From assembly GCA_023150345.1 (NCBI GenBank), contig JAKLLB010000029.1, positions 1 through 41,704 of the forward strand: a stretch of DNA of 41,704 nucleotides, read 5' to 3'. How positions within the stretch are numbered: position 1 is the first letter of the stretch; each line of letters opens with the position of its first letter. The stretch comes from Aquabacterium sp. (GTDB lineage: Bacteria > Pseudomonadota > Gammaproteobacteria > Burkholderiales > Burkholderiaceae_C). Below are positions 1-7,468 of this stretch, one piece after another. The notes under the pieces were generated by a model. That model made no database searches. It was given only the letters and a program-made list of their open reading frames with translations, and was not told the origin of the DNA. A program made the translations under genes and the position numbers.

Positions 1-450
1 CCCCTGGAGCGTGGGGTCGAGCTCGGGGCTGGCCCAAGCGATGCGCTGCGCCACGTCGGCGAAGGTGGATGCGCGCGACACCACCTGGGCCTCCAGCTCC
101 ATGTAGCGGCGTACGTTGGCTTCGGTCGGCCGCATGATGGCGATGTGCCGGCGCTCCTCGAGGGCCTTCTGCAGGCGCTCGAACTCGACGACCTCCGGGA
201 GCTTCGCGGGCGACCGCCGCGGTGCAGTGGCGGCACTCGATGGCGTTGCGGCCTGCCGAGGTGCGGAAGCCGGTGGTTCGGGCGGAGGGATCTCCGACTC
301 CTCGTAGAAGTGCCAGCCGCGCCAGTTGTCGGACCAGTACGGCCGTCCGGGGTCTTGCGGCTGCGCCAGGGTGGCCGTCCCGCTGCCAAGCATGACAACG
401 AGGCAGAGTGCGAGCCGAACTTGGCGCGAGGCAGGGCGGCGCAGCGTCAT
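1..450 (-). CDS. traF: Conjugal transfer protein TraF, 5' part (runs off window)
   Basis: The minus-strand frame from the ATG at 450 stays open to the window edge and gives the first 150 residues. It begins with a signal peptide (residues about 1-32, ending in LAQ), then the segment YWSDNWRGWHFYEE followed by a proline-rich stretch, as in F-type TraF pilus-assembly proteins. The family is periplasmic and has a C-terminal thioredoxin-like fold, which lies outside the window. The start ATG overlaps the preceding stop codon as ATGA, so translation is probably coupled to the upstream gene. The order traN, small gene, traF matches F-type transfer clusters. Incomplete only because of the window boundary. 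Confidence 0.85.
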   Translation of the reverse strand, partial: MTLRRPASRQVRLALCLVVMLGSGTATLAQPQDPGRPYWSDNWRGWHFYEESEIPPPEPPASAPRQAATPSSAATAPRRSPAKLPEVVEFERLQKALEERRHIAIMRPTEANVRRYMELEAQVVSRASTFADVAQRIAWASPELDPTLQG

Positions 451-860
451 GGGCGCCGCCTCATGTCCATCAAGACGGGCGACCGCGGCGGCTGGCCGTC
501 ACGGCAGTAGTTGATGCCGAAGTCGATGGTCTGCCGCCGCGGTGCCTGCACGCCGCCAGCGCCGTAGTTCGGCAACTGCACGCCGTCTTGCCAGAAGCGC
601 ACGTTCAGGCGACTGCAGCCGGGCTGGGCGTAGCGCTTCTCGGTGCTCACGTCGATGTAGATCGGCGTCGTGGCGCTGAAGCGCTTCGAGATCGCGTCGG
701 CGACCTCGCCGACCAGGACCCCGTGGGCCTTGCCGTCGGGTGCGTCCAGGGCCGACAGCATCAGCTGCCTGGCATCGCGGACCTGCAGTCGTTCCTGAGC
801 CATGGCAGTGCTGACAAACAAGGCGCATGCGGCGCCGACCAGAACGGTGATGGCCCTCAT
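447..860 (-). CDS. Small exported protein of the transfer operon, unknown function
   Basis: This 137-aa protein starts with a clear signal peptide (MRAITVLVGAACALFVSTAMA), so it should be periplasmic. The mature part has two cysteines (in QPGCSRL and INYCRDG) that could form a disulfide, and ends in a basic proline-rich tail. I chose the ATG at 860 because it overlaps the traN stop as ATGA; a GTG at 866 would add two residues. Its own stop overlaps the traF start the same way. Sitting between traN and traF with tight coupling implies a role in pilus or mating-pair assembly, but I recognise no named family. Confidence 0.8.
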   Translation of the reverse strand: MRAITVLVGAACALFVSTAMAQERLQVRDARQLMLSALDAPDGKAHGVLVGEVADAISKRFSATTPIYIDVSTEKRYAQPGCSRLNVRFWQDGVQLPNYGAGGVQAPRRQTIDFGINYCRDGQPPRSPVLMDMRRRP

Positions 861-3328
861 TGGCACTTCCCCTGGCCGTAGTAGCAGGTGGGCACGCGGC
901 TGGCGCTGCCGGCCTGCAGCGCGTTGACGTTCGGCAGGGTCGGCACCAGCGACGCGTAGAACTCCGACAGGTCCATCGCAGCGAAGTTGAGCGCCTGCAA
1001 TTGCGCGACGGTGAAGCCGGAGCAGTCGGCGTTCTGCGCACCGCCCCAGCCCTTGCCGATCTGCGCGCGGCCCTGTTCATTGACGATGCGCGCCAGCATC
1101 GAGTTGAAGCAGCACTTCGAGGTGGTGTGCTCGACGCAGGACACGCACACGCCCAGGACCCGGAAGCAGGATGAGCACCAGGTGCCGATCGTGTGGCACA
1201 GCTTGGCGCCTTCCTTCATCGCCAGCTTCCCCTCGTCCTCGTTGCAGGACATCATCGAGAGGACGATGTAGATGATCACCGCGATGGCCAGCGTCCACGG
1301 GTCGAAGGCCACGACCAGACTGTCGCCGGCATACACGGCCACCGATCCAGCGGGCAGGGCGGCGCCATTGACCGCCACCGTCACGCCATAGGTCGTGAAC
1401 GTGCCGCTGAAGCCGCCGCCCATCAGCAGCGCCGAGATGCCCTGGTAGATGAACTGCTGGTTCTGCGAGTTCATCAGCACGTCGAAGACCAGACGCGAGC
1501 CGCCGCCGAAGATGCTCTGGTTCGTCATGCCGGCGCCGGCGCCGTCGGCGTAGCAGCAGTTCTTCAGCAGGCGGTCGCGGCAGCGGTTCTCCTCGCCCTT
1601 GAAGACCTGCATGCGGTCGGCGTCCAGGTAGATGCCTGCCTCGCGCCCGGCCTCGAGCATCGACATGCTGCGCGCAAAGTCGGGGTCGTTCGGCGCGCCG
1701 ATGTCGAAGCAGTTGCCGCTCAGGCAGAAGACGTTGGTCGGGCAGTTGCTGGCGGTGGTGACGGTCTCGGCGGGCACGGGGCAGCTGTAGCCGTCCTCGA
1801 ACACCTCGCACAGGCCGGTGACGGCATTGGTCTGCCGGCAAGTCGACGACTGCGGCGTGCAGCCTGCTGCCACCAGCGGTGCGCACTGGTCGGCCGACGC
1901 GCCGCCGCTGCACGACATGGTGCTCCGGTACTCCCAGCAGTCGCGGGTGACGGCCACGCCGTCGACGACCTTGGTCGCCGGGCCATCGGTGCAGACGGCG
2001 GGCGAGGTCGTGGTGCAGCGACCACCGACGTCCAGGGTCGGGCACTGGTCGTCCCAGCGGTCGGTCTCGGTGACGGTGGTGGCTGGCCGCGTGTAGGACA
2101 GGCGCATCGTCGGAATCGGGCCGAAGGCGGGGTTGGGCGCCCAGCCGATCACGGCCCGGTCGGCGTCGATGTTCCAGTAGGTGCCGGCCACGGTGCCCGT
2201 GATGTCGATGCCGGCGTAAGGCGTCCAGCCGGGAGCGGGCGCGTAGCACTTGGTGCCGTCCAGGGCGGTGGTGGTGCAGCCGCTGTCGCCCTGGCAGACG
2301 GTGTCCTGGATGTTGTCGCCGCTCTGCGTGCCGGCACGGCAGGCGGCGTAGACCTTGAGGAAGGGCTCGACGCTGGTGCAGCTGTAGCCGGAGTCGCCGC
2401 CACCGGTACAGACCTCGGCGCGCTCCGGGGCCACCATCGCAGTCAGGCTGCAGGTCGATCCGCTGCAGCTCTTGTCGGCCACCCAGACGGCCGTGCGGAT
2501 GGGCTGGCCGTCGATCATCGAGTAGGTGGTGTCGAGAACCGACACGATCTGCGGGAAGACGACCGGCGTCGTCATGTCCACGTCGAAGAAGCTGAGCGGA
2601 TTGCCGTCCTGGGTGACGCGGAAGTGCTGCGCGGTAACGGCGCGGTCGGGCAGGCACTGCACGTCCAGACCGGTGCGGCCGGAGGCCGCATGGGCGAACC
2701 AATCGCCCGGGTTGCAGCTGGTGGTTCGCGTCGTGCTGACGGTCAGGCTTCGGCTGCAGCTGTAGTTGCCGACGCCGACGTAGCGCAGGCAACTGCGTGG
2801 CTGCATGCCGGCGGGCACCGGGGTAACCGTGGTGGTGCAACCGCTGTAGTAGGCGGCCAGGCTGCCCAGCTCGGCCGATGGCGTACGGCCGATCGCGCGC
2901 GCGGCAGCGACGGCAGGGTCATCCGCGCCGACCGCCGTGCGCGGGGTGTTGGCCGAGGAGAAGGCGCCACGCTGCGCTTGGCAGAGCGGGTCGGTGGGGG
3001 TCAGAGCACAGGCAGATAGTCTCGCGCTGCCCTGCGACGACAGGTTGGGCTGGCGGTAGTAGCTGCGCTCGGGAGGGGTCGTCGTGTAGCCTGGCACCAC
3101 AGCGGTGGCGCCCGGGGTGGTGACGTTGCCGCGGGCAATCGGGTTCGCGGCCTGGCCGGCGGCGACCCCCTCCTCGTGCGGGCCGGCCACGGCGGCGGTC
3201 TGCGTTGTCAGGAAGCAGGCGGCGGTCATGCAGCCGACGAAGCGGCGCCACGGCGACGCGTGGCTCGCCGTCGATGGCGGCGGGGCAGGGCGGTGGCTAT
3301 CGGGGCCTGGCGGGGTGAGGAGAAGCAC
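857..3328 (-). CDS. traN: TraN, mating-pair stabilisation outer-membrane protein
   Basis: A very cysteine-rich 823-aa exported protein, the hallmark of F-type TraN, the outer-membrane adhesin that stabilises donor-recipient contacts. It has an N-terminal hydrophobic segment ending AVAGP (residues about 34-49), a long variable middle with many paired cysteines, and a C-terminal region with a hydrophobic stretch (LAIAVIIYIVLSMMSC) followed by a dense cysteine cluster and the conserved DCSGFT...LQALNFAAMDLSEF-type tail. The start is a GTG at 3328 with only a weak ribosome site; an internal ATG at residue 34 would still give a signal peptide. The cargo methyltransferase frame overlaps its first 103 bases. 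It is separated from trbC by about 7.6 kb of cargo. Confidence 0.92.
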   Translation of the reverse strand: MLLLTPPGPDSHRPAPPPSTASHASPWRRFVGCMTAACFLTTQTAAVAGPHEEGVAAGQAANPIARGNVTTPGATAVVPGYTTTPPERSYYRQPNLSSQGSARLSACALTPTDPLCQAQRGAFSSANTPRTAVGADDPAVAAARAIGRTPSAELGSLAAYYSGCTTTVTPVPAGMQPRSCLRYVGVGNYSCSRSLTVSTTRTTSCNPGDWFAHAASGRTGLDVQCLPDRAVTAQHFRVTQDGNPLSFFDVDMTTPVVFPQIVSVLDTTYSMIDGQPIRTAVWVADKSCSGSTCSLTAMVAPERAEVCTGGGDSGYSCTSVEPFLKVYAACRAGTQSGDNIQDTVCQGDSGCTTTALDGTKCYAPAPGWTPYAGIDITGTVAGTYWNIDADRAVIGWAPNPAFGPIPTMRLSYTRPATTVTETDRWDDQCPTLDVGGRCTTTSPAVCTDGPATKVVDGVAVTRDCWEYRSTMSCSGGASADQCAPLVAAGCTPQSSTCRQTNAVTGLCEVFEDGYSCPVPAETVTTASNCPTNVFCLSGNCFDIGAPNDPDFARSMSMLEAGREAGIYLDADRMQVFKGEENRCRDRLLKNCCYADGAGAGMTNQSIFGGGSRLVFDVLMNSQNQQFIYQGISALLMGGGFSGTFTTYGVTVAVNGAALPAGSVAVYAGDSLVVAFDPWTLAIAVIIYIVLSMMSCNEDEGKLAMKEGAKLCHTIGTWCSSCFRVLGVCVSCVEHTTSKCCFNSMLARIVNEQGRAQIGKGWGGAQNADCSGFTVAQLQALNFAAMDLSEFYASLVPTLPNVNALQAGSASRVPTCYYGQGKCQ

Positions 3329-4257
3329 GCCCCATGGTCAGCGGCGGCCCGGTCGGTGTCCCGGGGAAACGGTAGGTGAGAGAGTGGGGTTTCGAGGCTG
3401 GCCAAGCCTTGGCGAATGGCTGCGCCCCAGCGCTTTACCCCCTTCACGCCATTAGCCTTCGCCTTCAAGACGAGGGGCCCATCTTCCGCGCTTCCGATCC
3501 TCTCACGTGCGCACGCCCTCAATCGTTGCATTGCGGTTGACGAGAGCGTAGCGAACAGTTCACGCAGGCGCGGGCTCCCATGCGCGGTTCGCCAATACTC
3601 ATCGAAGCTCTCGAAGGCGCGGCTCACCTCGAACTGGCGGGTCTGCACGTCCGACAAGCCGGCGTTCTGCCAGAGATGCTCCGATGCCTGCAGCGTTGCC
3701 GTCCAGGCACTGGGTGGCGGCTGTGACCGGTAGCCTTCGGCATGCACGGCATCGAGAATTGGCTGCAGCGGAAAACCGCCGCCGGCAAGGTCCCAGTGAT
3801 AGGCGGCAATCGTCCCGCCGGCTTTGACCACACGCACCAGTTCGCGCACGCCTTGTGGCGGGTCTGGCAGGAAGAAGAGGACCAAAGCCATGACAGCCGC
3901 GTCGACGGACGCGTCCGGCAGCGGCAATGCCTGGGCATCCCCTTCCATGAAGCGAACTGAGGCAGTTGCCACCCGCTGGCGCGCGAAGTTCAGTTGGGCT
4001 GGAGCCGGGTCTACGCCAACCACTGACGCGGGATGTCGATGCAACACGAGCGACTGGGTGAACGAGCCATCACCGCAGCCGTCGTCAAGCCATGCCAAGC
4101 CATGCGGAAGCGCCAGCCAGTCCAGGAACGGCTGCGCCACCAGCGCGCTCCAACGTCCGATCATCAGTTCGTATGCGGCACCATCGTCGAACACAAATGG
4201 CGGCGGGGCAGGTGCCTCGGCGGGCCATGGCGCAGTTGCATTGTTTGACGGACTCAC
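3226..4257 (-). CDS. SAM-dependent class I methyltransferase with chimeric C-terminus
   Basis: A 343-aa frame with a UbiE-like methyltransferase core: motif I DDGCGDGSF (58-66), the acidic ribose-binding GVDP (about 81-84), and an AGGTIAAYHWDL segment after strand 5. Substrate unknown. GTG start at 4257 with GGGAGG nine bases upstream. The family homology ends near residue 275 (KANGVKGVK); the last ~68 residues are arginine-rich, look non-native, and run into traN in another frame. I infer that the natural stop was lost at an insertion junction near 3420-3435. It is divergent from the LysR gene with only 17 bases between start codons, so that regulator probably controls it. Confidence 0.8.
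   Translation of the reverse strand: MSPSNNATAPWPAEAPAPPPFVFDDGAAYELMIGRWSALVAQPFLDWLALPHGLAWLDDGCGDGSFTQSLVLHRHPASVVGVDPAPAQLNFARQRVATASVRFMEGDAQALPLPDASVDAAVMALVLFFLPDPPQGVRELVRVVKAGGTIAAYHWDLAGGGFPLQPILDAVHAEGYRSQPPPSAWTATLQASEHLWQNAGLSDVQTRQFEVSRAFESFDEYWRTAHGSPRLRELFATLSSTAMQRLRACARERIGSAEDGPLVLKAKANGVKGVKRWGAAIRQGLASLETPLSHLPFPRDTDRAAADHGACFSSPRQAPIATALPRRHRRRATRRRGAASSAA
3382..3401 (-). promoter_or_regulatory. 20-base motif upstream of traN
   Basis: CCAGCCTCGAAACCCCACTC on the minus strand; matches 17 of 20 bases of the segment at 25092-25111 upstream of the pilus operon. Located 54 bases before the traN GTG. Confidence 0.4.
3403..3417 (-). promoter_or_regulatory. 15-base motif upstream of traN, overlapping a palindrome
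   Basis: ATTCGCCAAGGCTTG on the minus strand, one mismatch to the copy upstream of flhD. It overlaps the 13-base palindrome GCCAAGCCTTGGC (3401-3413) and directly adjoins the 20-base motif at 3382-3401. Together they look like the native promoter/operator region of traN. Confidence 0.4.
3418..3435. other. Probable cargo/backbone junction
   Basis: The methyltransferase similarity stops at about 3432, while the element-type motifs upstream of traN begin at 3417. The insertion boundary therefore falls in these few bases. I see no mobile-element end or obvious target duplication here. Confidence 0.45.
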
Positions 4258-4274
4258 GCGACACTGCCTCCCAC

Positions 4275-5282
4275 ATGGACAAGCTCAAGGCGATTCAGTA
4301 CTTCCTCGCTGCTGCACAAGGCGGCAGTCTCTCGGCCGCGGCGCGACAGCAAGGCGTGACCTTGCAGGCCGTAGCGAAGCTGATCAGCTCGCTTGAAGCG
4401 GAACTCGGGGCCACGCTGTTCCAGCGCGGCAGTCGCGGACTCCAGCTCACCGCAGATGGCGCGCAGTACGCCGAAGCCTGCGCCCCATTGCTGGCCCAAT
4501 TGCAAGCGGCCGACGACGGCCTGCGGCAGGCGAGGCAACGACCACAGGGAACCCTGGTCGTCGGTGGCACACCGTTCCTTCTGCAGCACTGCATCGTCCC
4601 GGCACTGTCGGGGTTCCATGCGACCTATCCGGACCTGTCGCTCGACCTTCGCACCGTGCTGCACCTCGAAGAGCCAGCCGCGAAGGACTGCGACCTGCTG
4701 CTGTTGCATGGCTGGTTCGAGGCCGGCAGCTGGGTGCGCCGCGAACTGCCGGTGATGGCGCAGGTCACCGCAGCCACGCCGGAGTATTGGAAGCGCCAGG
4801 GCTTTCCCCGCCACCCGCGCGACCTCGCCGACCACAACTGCCTCAGCTACCGAAATCCCTACGGCAAACTGCTGGACCTTTGGCGGTACCGGCAGGCGGG
4901 GCCGCAGGGCGAGGTCGTCGAAGAGGTGGTGGTGCGAGGGTGGCTGACCTCCAACCACCGCGACAACCTGCTCGCGCTGGCCTTGGATCACGGTGGCGTG
5001 ATGCGCATCGCGCCGGCCACGGCGCAGGCGGACTTGGCGAGCGGCCGCCTGATCGCAGCGCTGCTCGACTGGGAGATGATGGACCCGCCGCCGCTGGCCA
5101 TGTACTTTCGACCCGAACTGCGCCGGACCTTGCGCCTGCGCGTGTTCGCCGACTTCGCTGCCGTGCACTGCACCGAGCTGGCCCAGATGACCAGCGCAAA
5201 GGGGGAGGCCAGCGTGGACGGGCGGCCGGCCTGGCACCACGGCAACAGCCGACGCGCCTCCAGTTGGTTGAGCCACCGCTGA
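4275..5282 (+). CDS. LysR-family transcriptional regulator (cargo copy 1)
   Basis: A 335-aa protein with an N-terminal winged helix-turn-helix (MDKLKAIQYF..., recognition segment SLSAAARQQGVTLQAVAKLI, residues 2-60) followed by the periplasmic-binding-protein-like effector domain. The frame is open far upstream, but the ATG at 4275 gives the canonical LysR N-terminus. It is divergent from the methyltransferase and convergent with the Bug receptor gene, ten bases away. Closely related in style to the LysR at 9651: both start MD[KH]L[KR]AI[QR]YF and share the unusual VAKLI core, so the two probably arose from one ancestor. Ligand unknown; a substrate of the neighbouring receptor is a natural guess. 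Confidence 0.88.
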   Translation: MDKLKAIQYFLAAAQGGSLSAAARQQGVTLQAVAKLISSLEAELGATLFQRGSRGLQLTADGAQYAEACAPLLAQLQAADDGLRQARQRPQGTLVVGGTPFLLQHCIVPALSGFHATYPDLSLDLRTVLHLEEPAAKDCDLLLLHGWFEAGSWVRRELPVMAQVTAATPEYWKRQGFPRHPRDLADHNCLSYRNPYGKLLDLWRYRQAGPQGEVVEEVVVRGWLTSNHRDNLLALALDHGGVMRIAPATAQADLASGRLIAALLDWEMMDPPPLAMYFRPELRRTLRLRVFADFAAVHCTELAQMTSAKGEASVDGRPAWHHGNSRRASSWLSHR

Positions 5283-5296
5283 GCCCCTGTGCTCAG
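5279..5296. terminator. Small symmetric hairpin at convergent stop codons
   Basis: CTGAGC (5279-5284) and GCTCAG (5291-5296) form a perfect six-base inverted repeat with a six-base loop. It spans the stop codons of the convergent LysR and Bug genes. No T-tract follows on either side, so it is at best a weak bidirectional terminator. Confidence 0.35.
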
Positions 5297-6255
5297 TCGA
5301 TGCTGGCGCCCGTCTCGCGGACGAACTGCACGTATTGTGCTTCCGCCTGAAGCATCAGCTCGCGCGTCTCGGCCGGCGACCTGAGGCCGCCGACGATGAG
5401 CAGGCGCTCCATCTCCTGCTTGAACTCGGTTGACTTGGCCGCATGCTGCGCGGCCGCAGCGAGGCGGTCGACCATGTCGGATGGCAGCCGCGGGGGGCCG
5501 AGCACGAAGTGCGCGGTGATCAGCGGGGCCGCGGAGACGCCGGACTCGACCAGGGTCGGCACTGTCGGCAGCGCGGGGATCCGCTCGGCCATGCTGCAGC
5601 CCAGCAGCGTCAGGCGGCCAGCTTTCACGTGCGGGATGCTCGCGCCCACCGGTATCACGGCGGCCTGGATCCGCCCTTCGAGCAGGTCGGGAAGCAATTG
5701 CGGCGCGCCTTTGTAGGGCACCCGCTCGAACGCGACGCCGAAGGTGCCGCTCACCTGTCCGGCCACCATGTCTTCCGAGACGTTGTTCGCCCCGCGCAAG
5801 AGCGGCTTCGGGCTGGCCTTCGCGTAGGCAACGAACTCGGCGAGTGACTTGACCGGCAGGCCAGCCGTCACCACCAGGCACTGCGTGTTGCCGCCAATCG
5901 CGGCGACTGGCGTGAACTCGGCAATGGACTTGTAGGGCGAGGCCTTGCTGAGGTGCGGCAAACCGGCGTTGGACGCCAGCCCGAAGAACAGCGTGTAGCC
6001 GTCGGGGGCGGCGTTCAGGACGGCGCCGGCTGCGATGCCCGTGTTGCCACCGGGCCGGTTTTCCACCAGCACTTCTTGCCCGAGGCTGGCGCTCATGCCT
6101 TTGGCGAGGACTCGGGCCGCCGCATCGCTCGGGCCTCCCGCAGGCGTCGGGACGATCAGGCGGATCGCCTTGCTGGGATAAGCTGTTTGCGCGCCCGACG
6201 TGGCCATCCACAACGTCAATGCGCCGACAACAACGCCTCTCGAGAATCCGTTCAT
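5293..6255 (-). CDS. Tripartite tricarboxylate transporter-type (Bug) substrate-binding protein, copy 1
   Basis: A 320-aa protein with a signal peptide (residues 1-22) and a typical Bug-family (TctC-like) fold: YPSKAIRLIVPTPAGGPSD at the N-terminus, ENRPGGNTGIAAGAV, and APDGYTLFF. These proteins capture carboxylates or related solutes in the periplasm. A ribosome site (GGAG) lies seven bases before the ATG at 6255. No TctA or TctB membrane genes are in the window, so this is an orphan receptor that may serve an unlinked transporter or a sensing role, as many betaproteobacterial Bug proteins are thought to. Convergent with the LysR gene. Confidence 0.9.
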   Translation of the reverse strand: MNGFSRGVVVGALTLWMATSGAQTAYPSKAIRLIVPTPAGGPSDAAARVLAKGMSASLGQEVLVENRPGGNTGIAAGAVLNAAPDGYTLFFGLASNAGLPHLSKASPYKSIAEFTPVAAIGGNTQCLVVTAGLPVKSLAEFVAYAKASPKPLLRGANNVSEDMVAGQVSGTFGVAFERVPYKGAPQLLPDLLEGRIQAAVIPVGASIPHVKAGRLTLLGCSMAERIPALPTVPTLVESGVSAAPLITAHFVLGPPRLPSDMVDRLAAAAQHAAKSTEFKQEMERLLIVGGLRSPAETRELMLQAEAQYVQFVRETGASID

Positions 6256-6334
6256 CTGCTACTCCGTGCTGTGGATGGGCACAGTGTTGCCGGGCAAGAT
6301 GCTCATGGGAAGTGCTCGGCAGGAAGAGGCTGAC

Positions 6335-6430
6335 TCAACTTTCGGTTCAGTCAGCACCATGAAGCTGACCATTCGCCCGGAACTGTCGATTGGTCTGAGG
6401 TTCCTGTTGCTGCATCAACTTCTGGTTCAG
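6335..6430. repeat. Two near-identical 16-base repeats 80 bases apart
   Basis: TCAACTTTCGGTTCAG (6335-6350) and TCAACTTCTGGTTCAG (6415-6430) match at 14 of 16 positions. The first is part of an imperfect palindrome, TGACTCAAC-N5-GTTCAGTCA (6331-6353). They lie in the 256-base region between the divergent Bug gene (start 6255) and the small membrane protein gene (start 6512). They could be regulator binding sites; no regulator is assigned. Confidence 0.45.
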
Positions 6431-6511
6431 AGTCGCCTCAACAAGTCGTGTCTTCTCGAAGCTGGCCCGCGTTCGGATGATGCGGCTCATCGACGTTGCG
6501 ATGAGGGCCAC

Positions 6512-6832
6512 ATGAACACGACAACTTCCGATGTTCGAGAACTCCCATCTGCCACAAGCACCTATCTCTCGGTTCTGACGTGGCTGTTCACGCTGTTCAA
6601 TTCGGTGCGGGTACTGGCCTACCTGCCAACCCTGGTGGCCATCTTTACCAGCGGCGACAGCAGCCAGCATTCGCTGCTGACCTGGGTCACGTGGGTTGGA
6701 GCCAATGCCACGATGGCGGCCTGGCTTTACGAACACAACGGGCGACACCTGAACCGAGCCATCGCCGTCAACGTCTGCAACTCGATGATGTGCCTTGCGA
6801 CATCGATCCTCATCGTGGCCTACCGACTTTGA
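6512..6832 (+). CDS. Small three-helix membrane protein, PQ-loop/SemiSWEET-like (copy 1)
   Basis: A 106-aa protein with three predicted membrane helices (about residues 20-47, 53-72 and 82-105). It is 57% identical over 89 residues to the protein at 7133-7456 on the other strand. Features resemble bacterial SemiSWEET half-transporters: about 100 residues, three helices, YLPT in helix 1 where SWEETs have a proline-containing FLPQ-like motif, SLLTW opening helix 2, and asparagine-rich NVCNS in helix 3. This family call is inference from pattern only. ATG at 6512 has GAGGG just upstream; the frame is open further 5' but without similarity to the paralogue. It is divergent from the Bug gene. Confidence 0.7.
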   Translation: MNTTTSDVRELPSATSTYLSVLTWLFTLFNSVRVLAYLPTLVAIFTSGDSSQHSLLTWVTWVGANATMAAWLYEHNGRHLNRAIAVNVCNSMMCLATSILIVAYRL

Positions 6833-7132
6833 CACACGGTTCCGGCTGCGGAGGCTGAATGCGGCCCGGGATCGGCGGTCAAGCGGCGGCCAGCACGGGC
6901 TGCTCCTGCAGCGCCCCGACGACCGGAACGGGTCGAGTCCACCCGTGTACGAAGGGCAACTCCCGGGCAGGCCAGCGTGGACGACTGGTCTGCGGCGGCG
7001 AACCTCGGTACCGGCCGGGCATGTCGCGACCCAAAAGTGCCAATCGAATGGCAGACAGTCGATGTCGGCTTGGAGGCCAGGGGCGCTGCGACAGGGCCTG
7101 TCCGCCGTAACGCGATCCGCGGGCGATACGAG
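6833..7132. other. Non-coding stretch between convergent paralogues
   Basis: Three hundred bases between the two convergent small membrane protein genes. Open frames here are short and lack any family signature or similarity to the paralogues. I see no strong terminator, tRNA or mobile-element end. It may mark the point where the two halves of the cargo block were joined. Confidence 0.4.
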
Positions 7133-7456
7133 TCAGAAGCGAAGAACGGCAATCAGCACCGTGGTGGTCATGCACATCGCGGAGTTGCAGGCATTGACGG
7201 CGACGGAGCGTGTGACTCTGTGCCCTTCCTGCTCGTAGAGCCAGGCCGCCATCGTCAGATTCGCGCCTGTCCAGATCAGCCACGTCAGCAGGGAGTGCTG
7301 CCCGGAGTCACCCACCGACCCGATCACCCACAGCGTTGGGAGGTACGACACCAGGCGGGCCGCATTGAACACGCCGAACAACCATGCCATCAAACTTAGG
7401 TACCGCGTGCGCAGCGGCGCCGAGGGCGCGGCGTGGACAGTCAGGTGGTTCTGCAT
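7133..7456 (-). CDS. Small three-helix membrane protein, PQ-loop/SemiSWEET-like (copy 2)
   Basis: A 107-aa paralogue of the protein at 6512-6832. The conserved blocks are YLPTL in helix 1, GDS-QHSLLTW leading into helix 2, TMAAWLYE at its end, and NACNS-MC in helix 3. The three hydrophobic segments and length suit a PQ-loop half-transporter, but this is inference. It is the last gene of a minus-strand unit Bug, O-methyltransferase, small membrane protein, starting 12 bases after the methyltransferase stop, so the three are probably co-transcribed. No signal peptide. The solute, if any, is unknown. Confidence 0.75.
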   Translation of the reverse strand: MQNHLTVHAAPSAPLRTRYLSLMAWLFGVFNAARLVSYLPTLWVIGSVGDSGQHSLLTWLIWTGANLTMAAWLYEQEGHRVTRSVAVNACNSAMCMTTTVLIAVLRF

Positions 7457-7468
7457 GCCACACCTGCG

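Noticed and set aside
1193-3019. Plus-strand open frame of 608 codons opposite traN
   Set aside because: Composition is typical of an antisense shadow; traN has the cysteine pattern and operon context.
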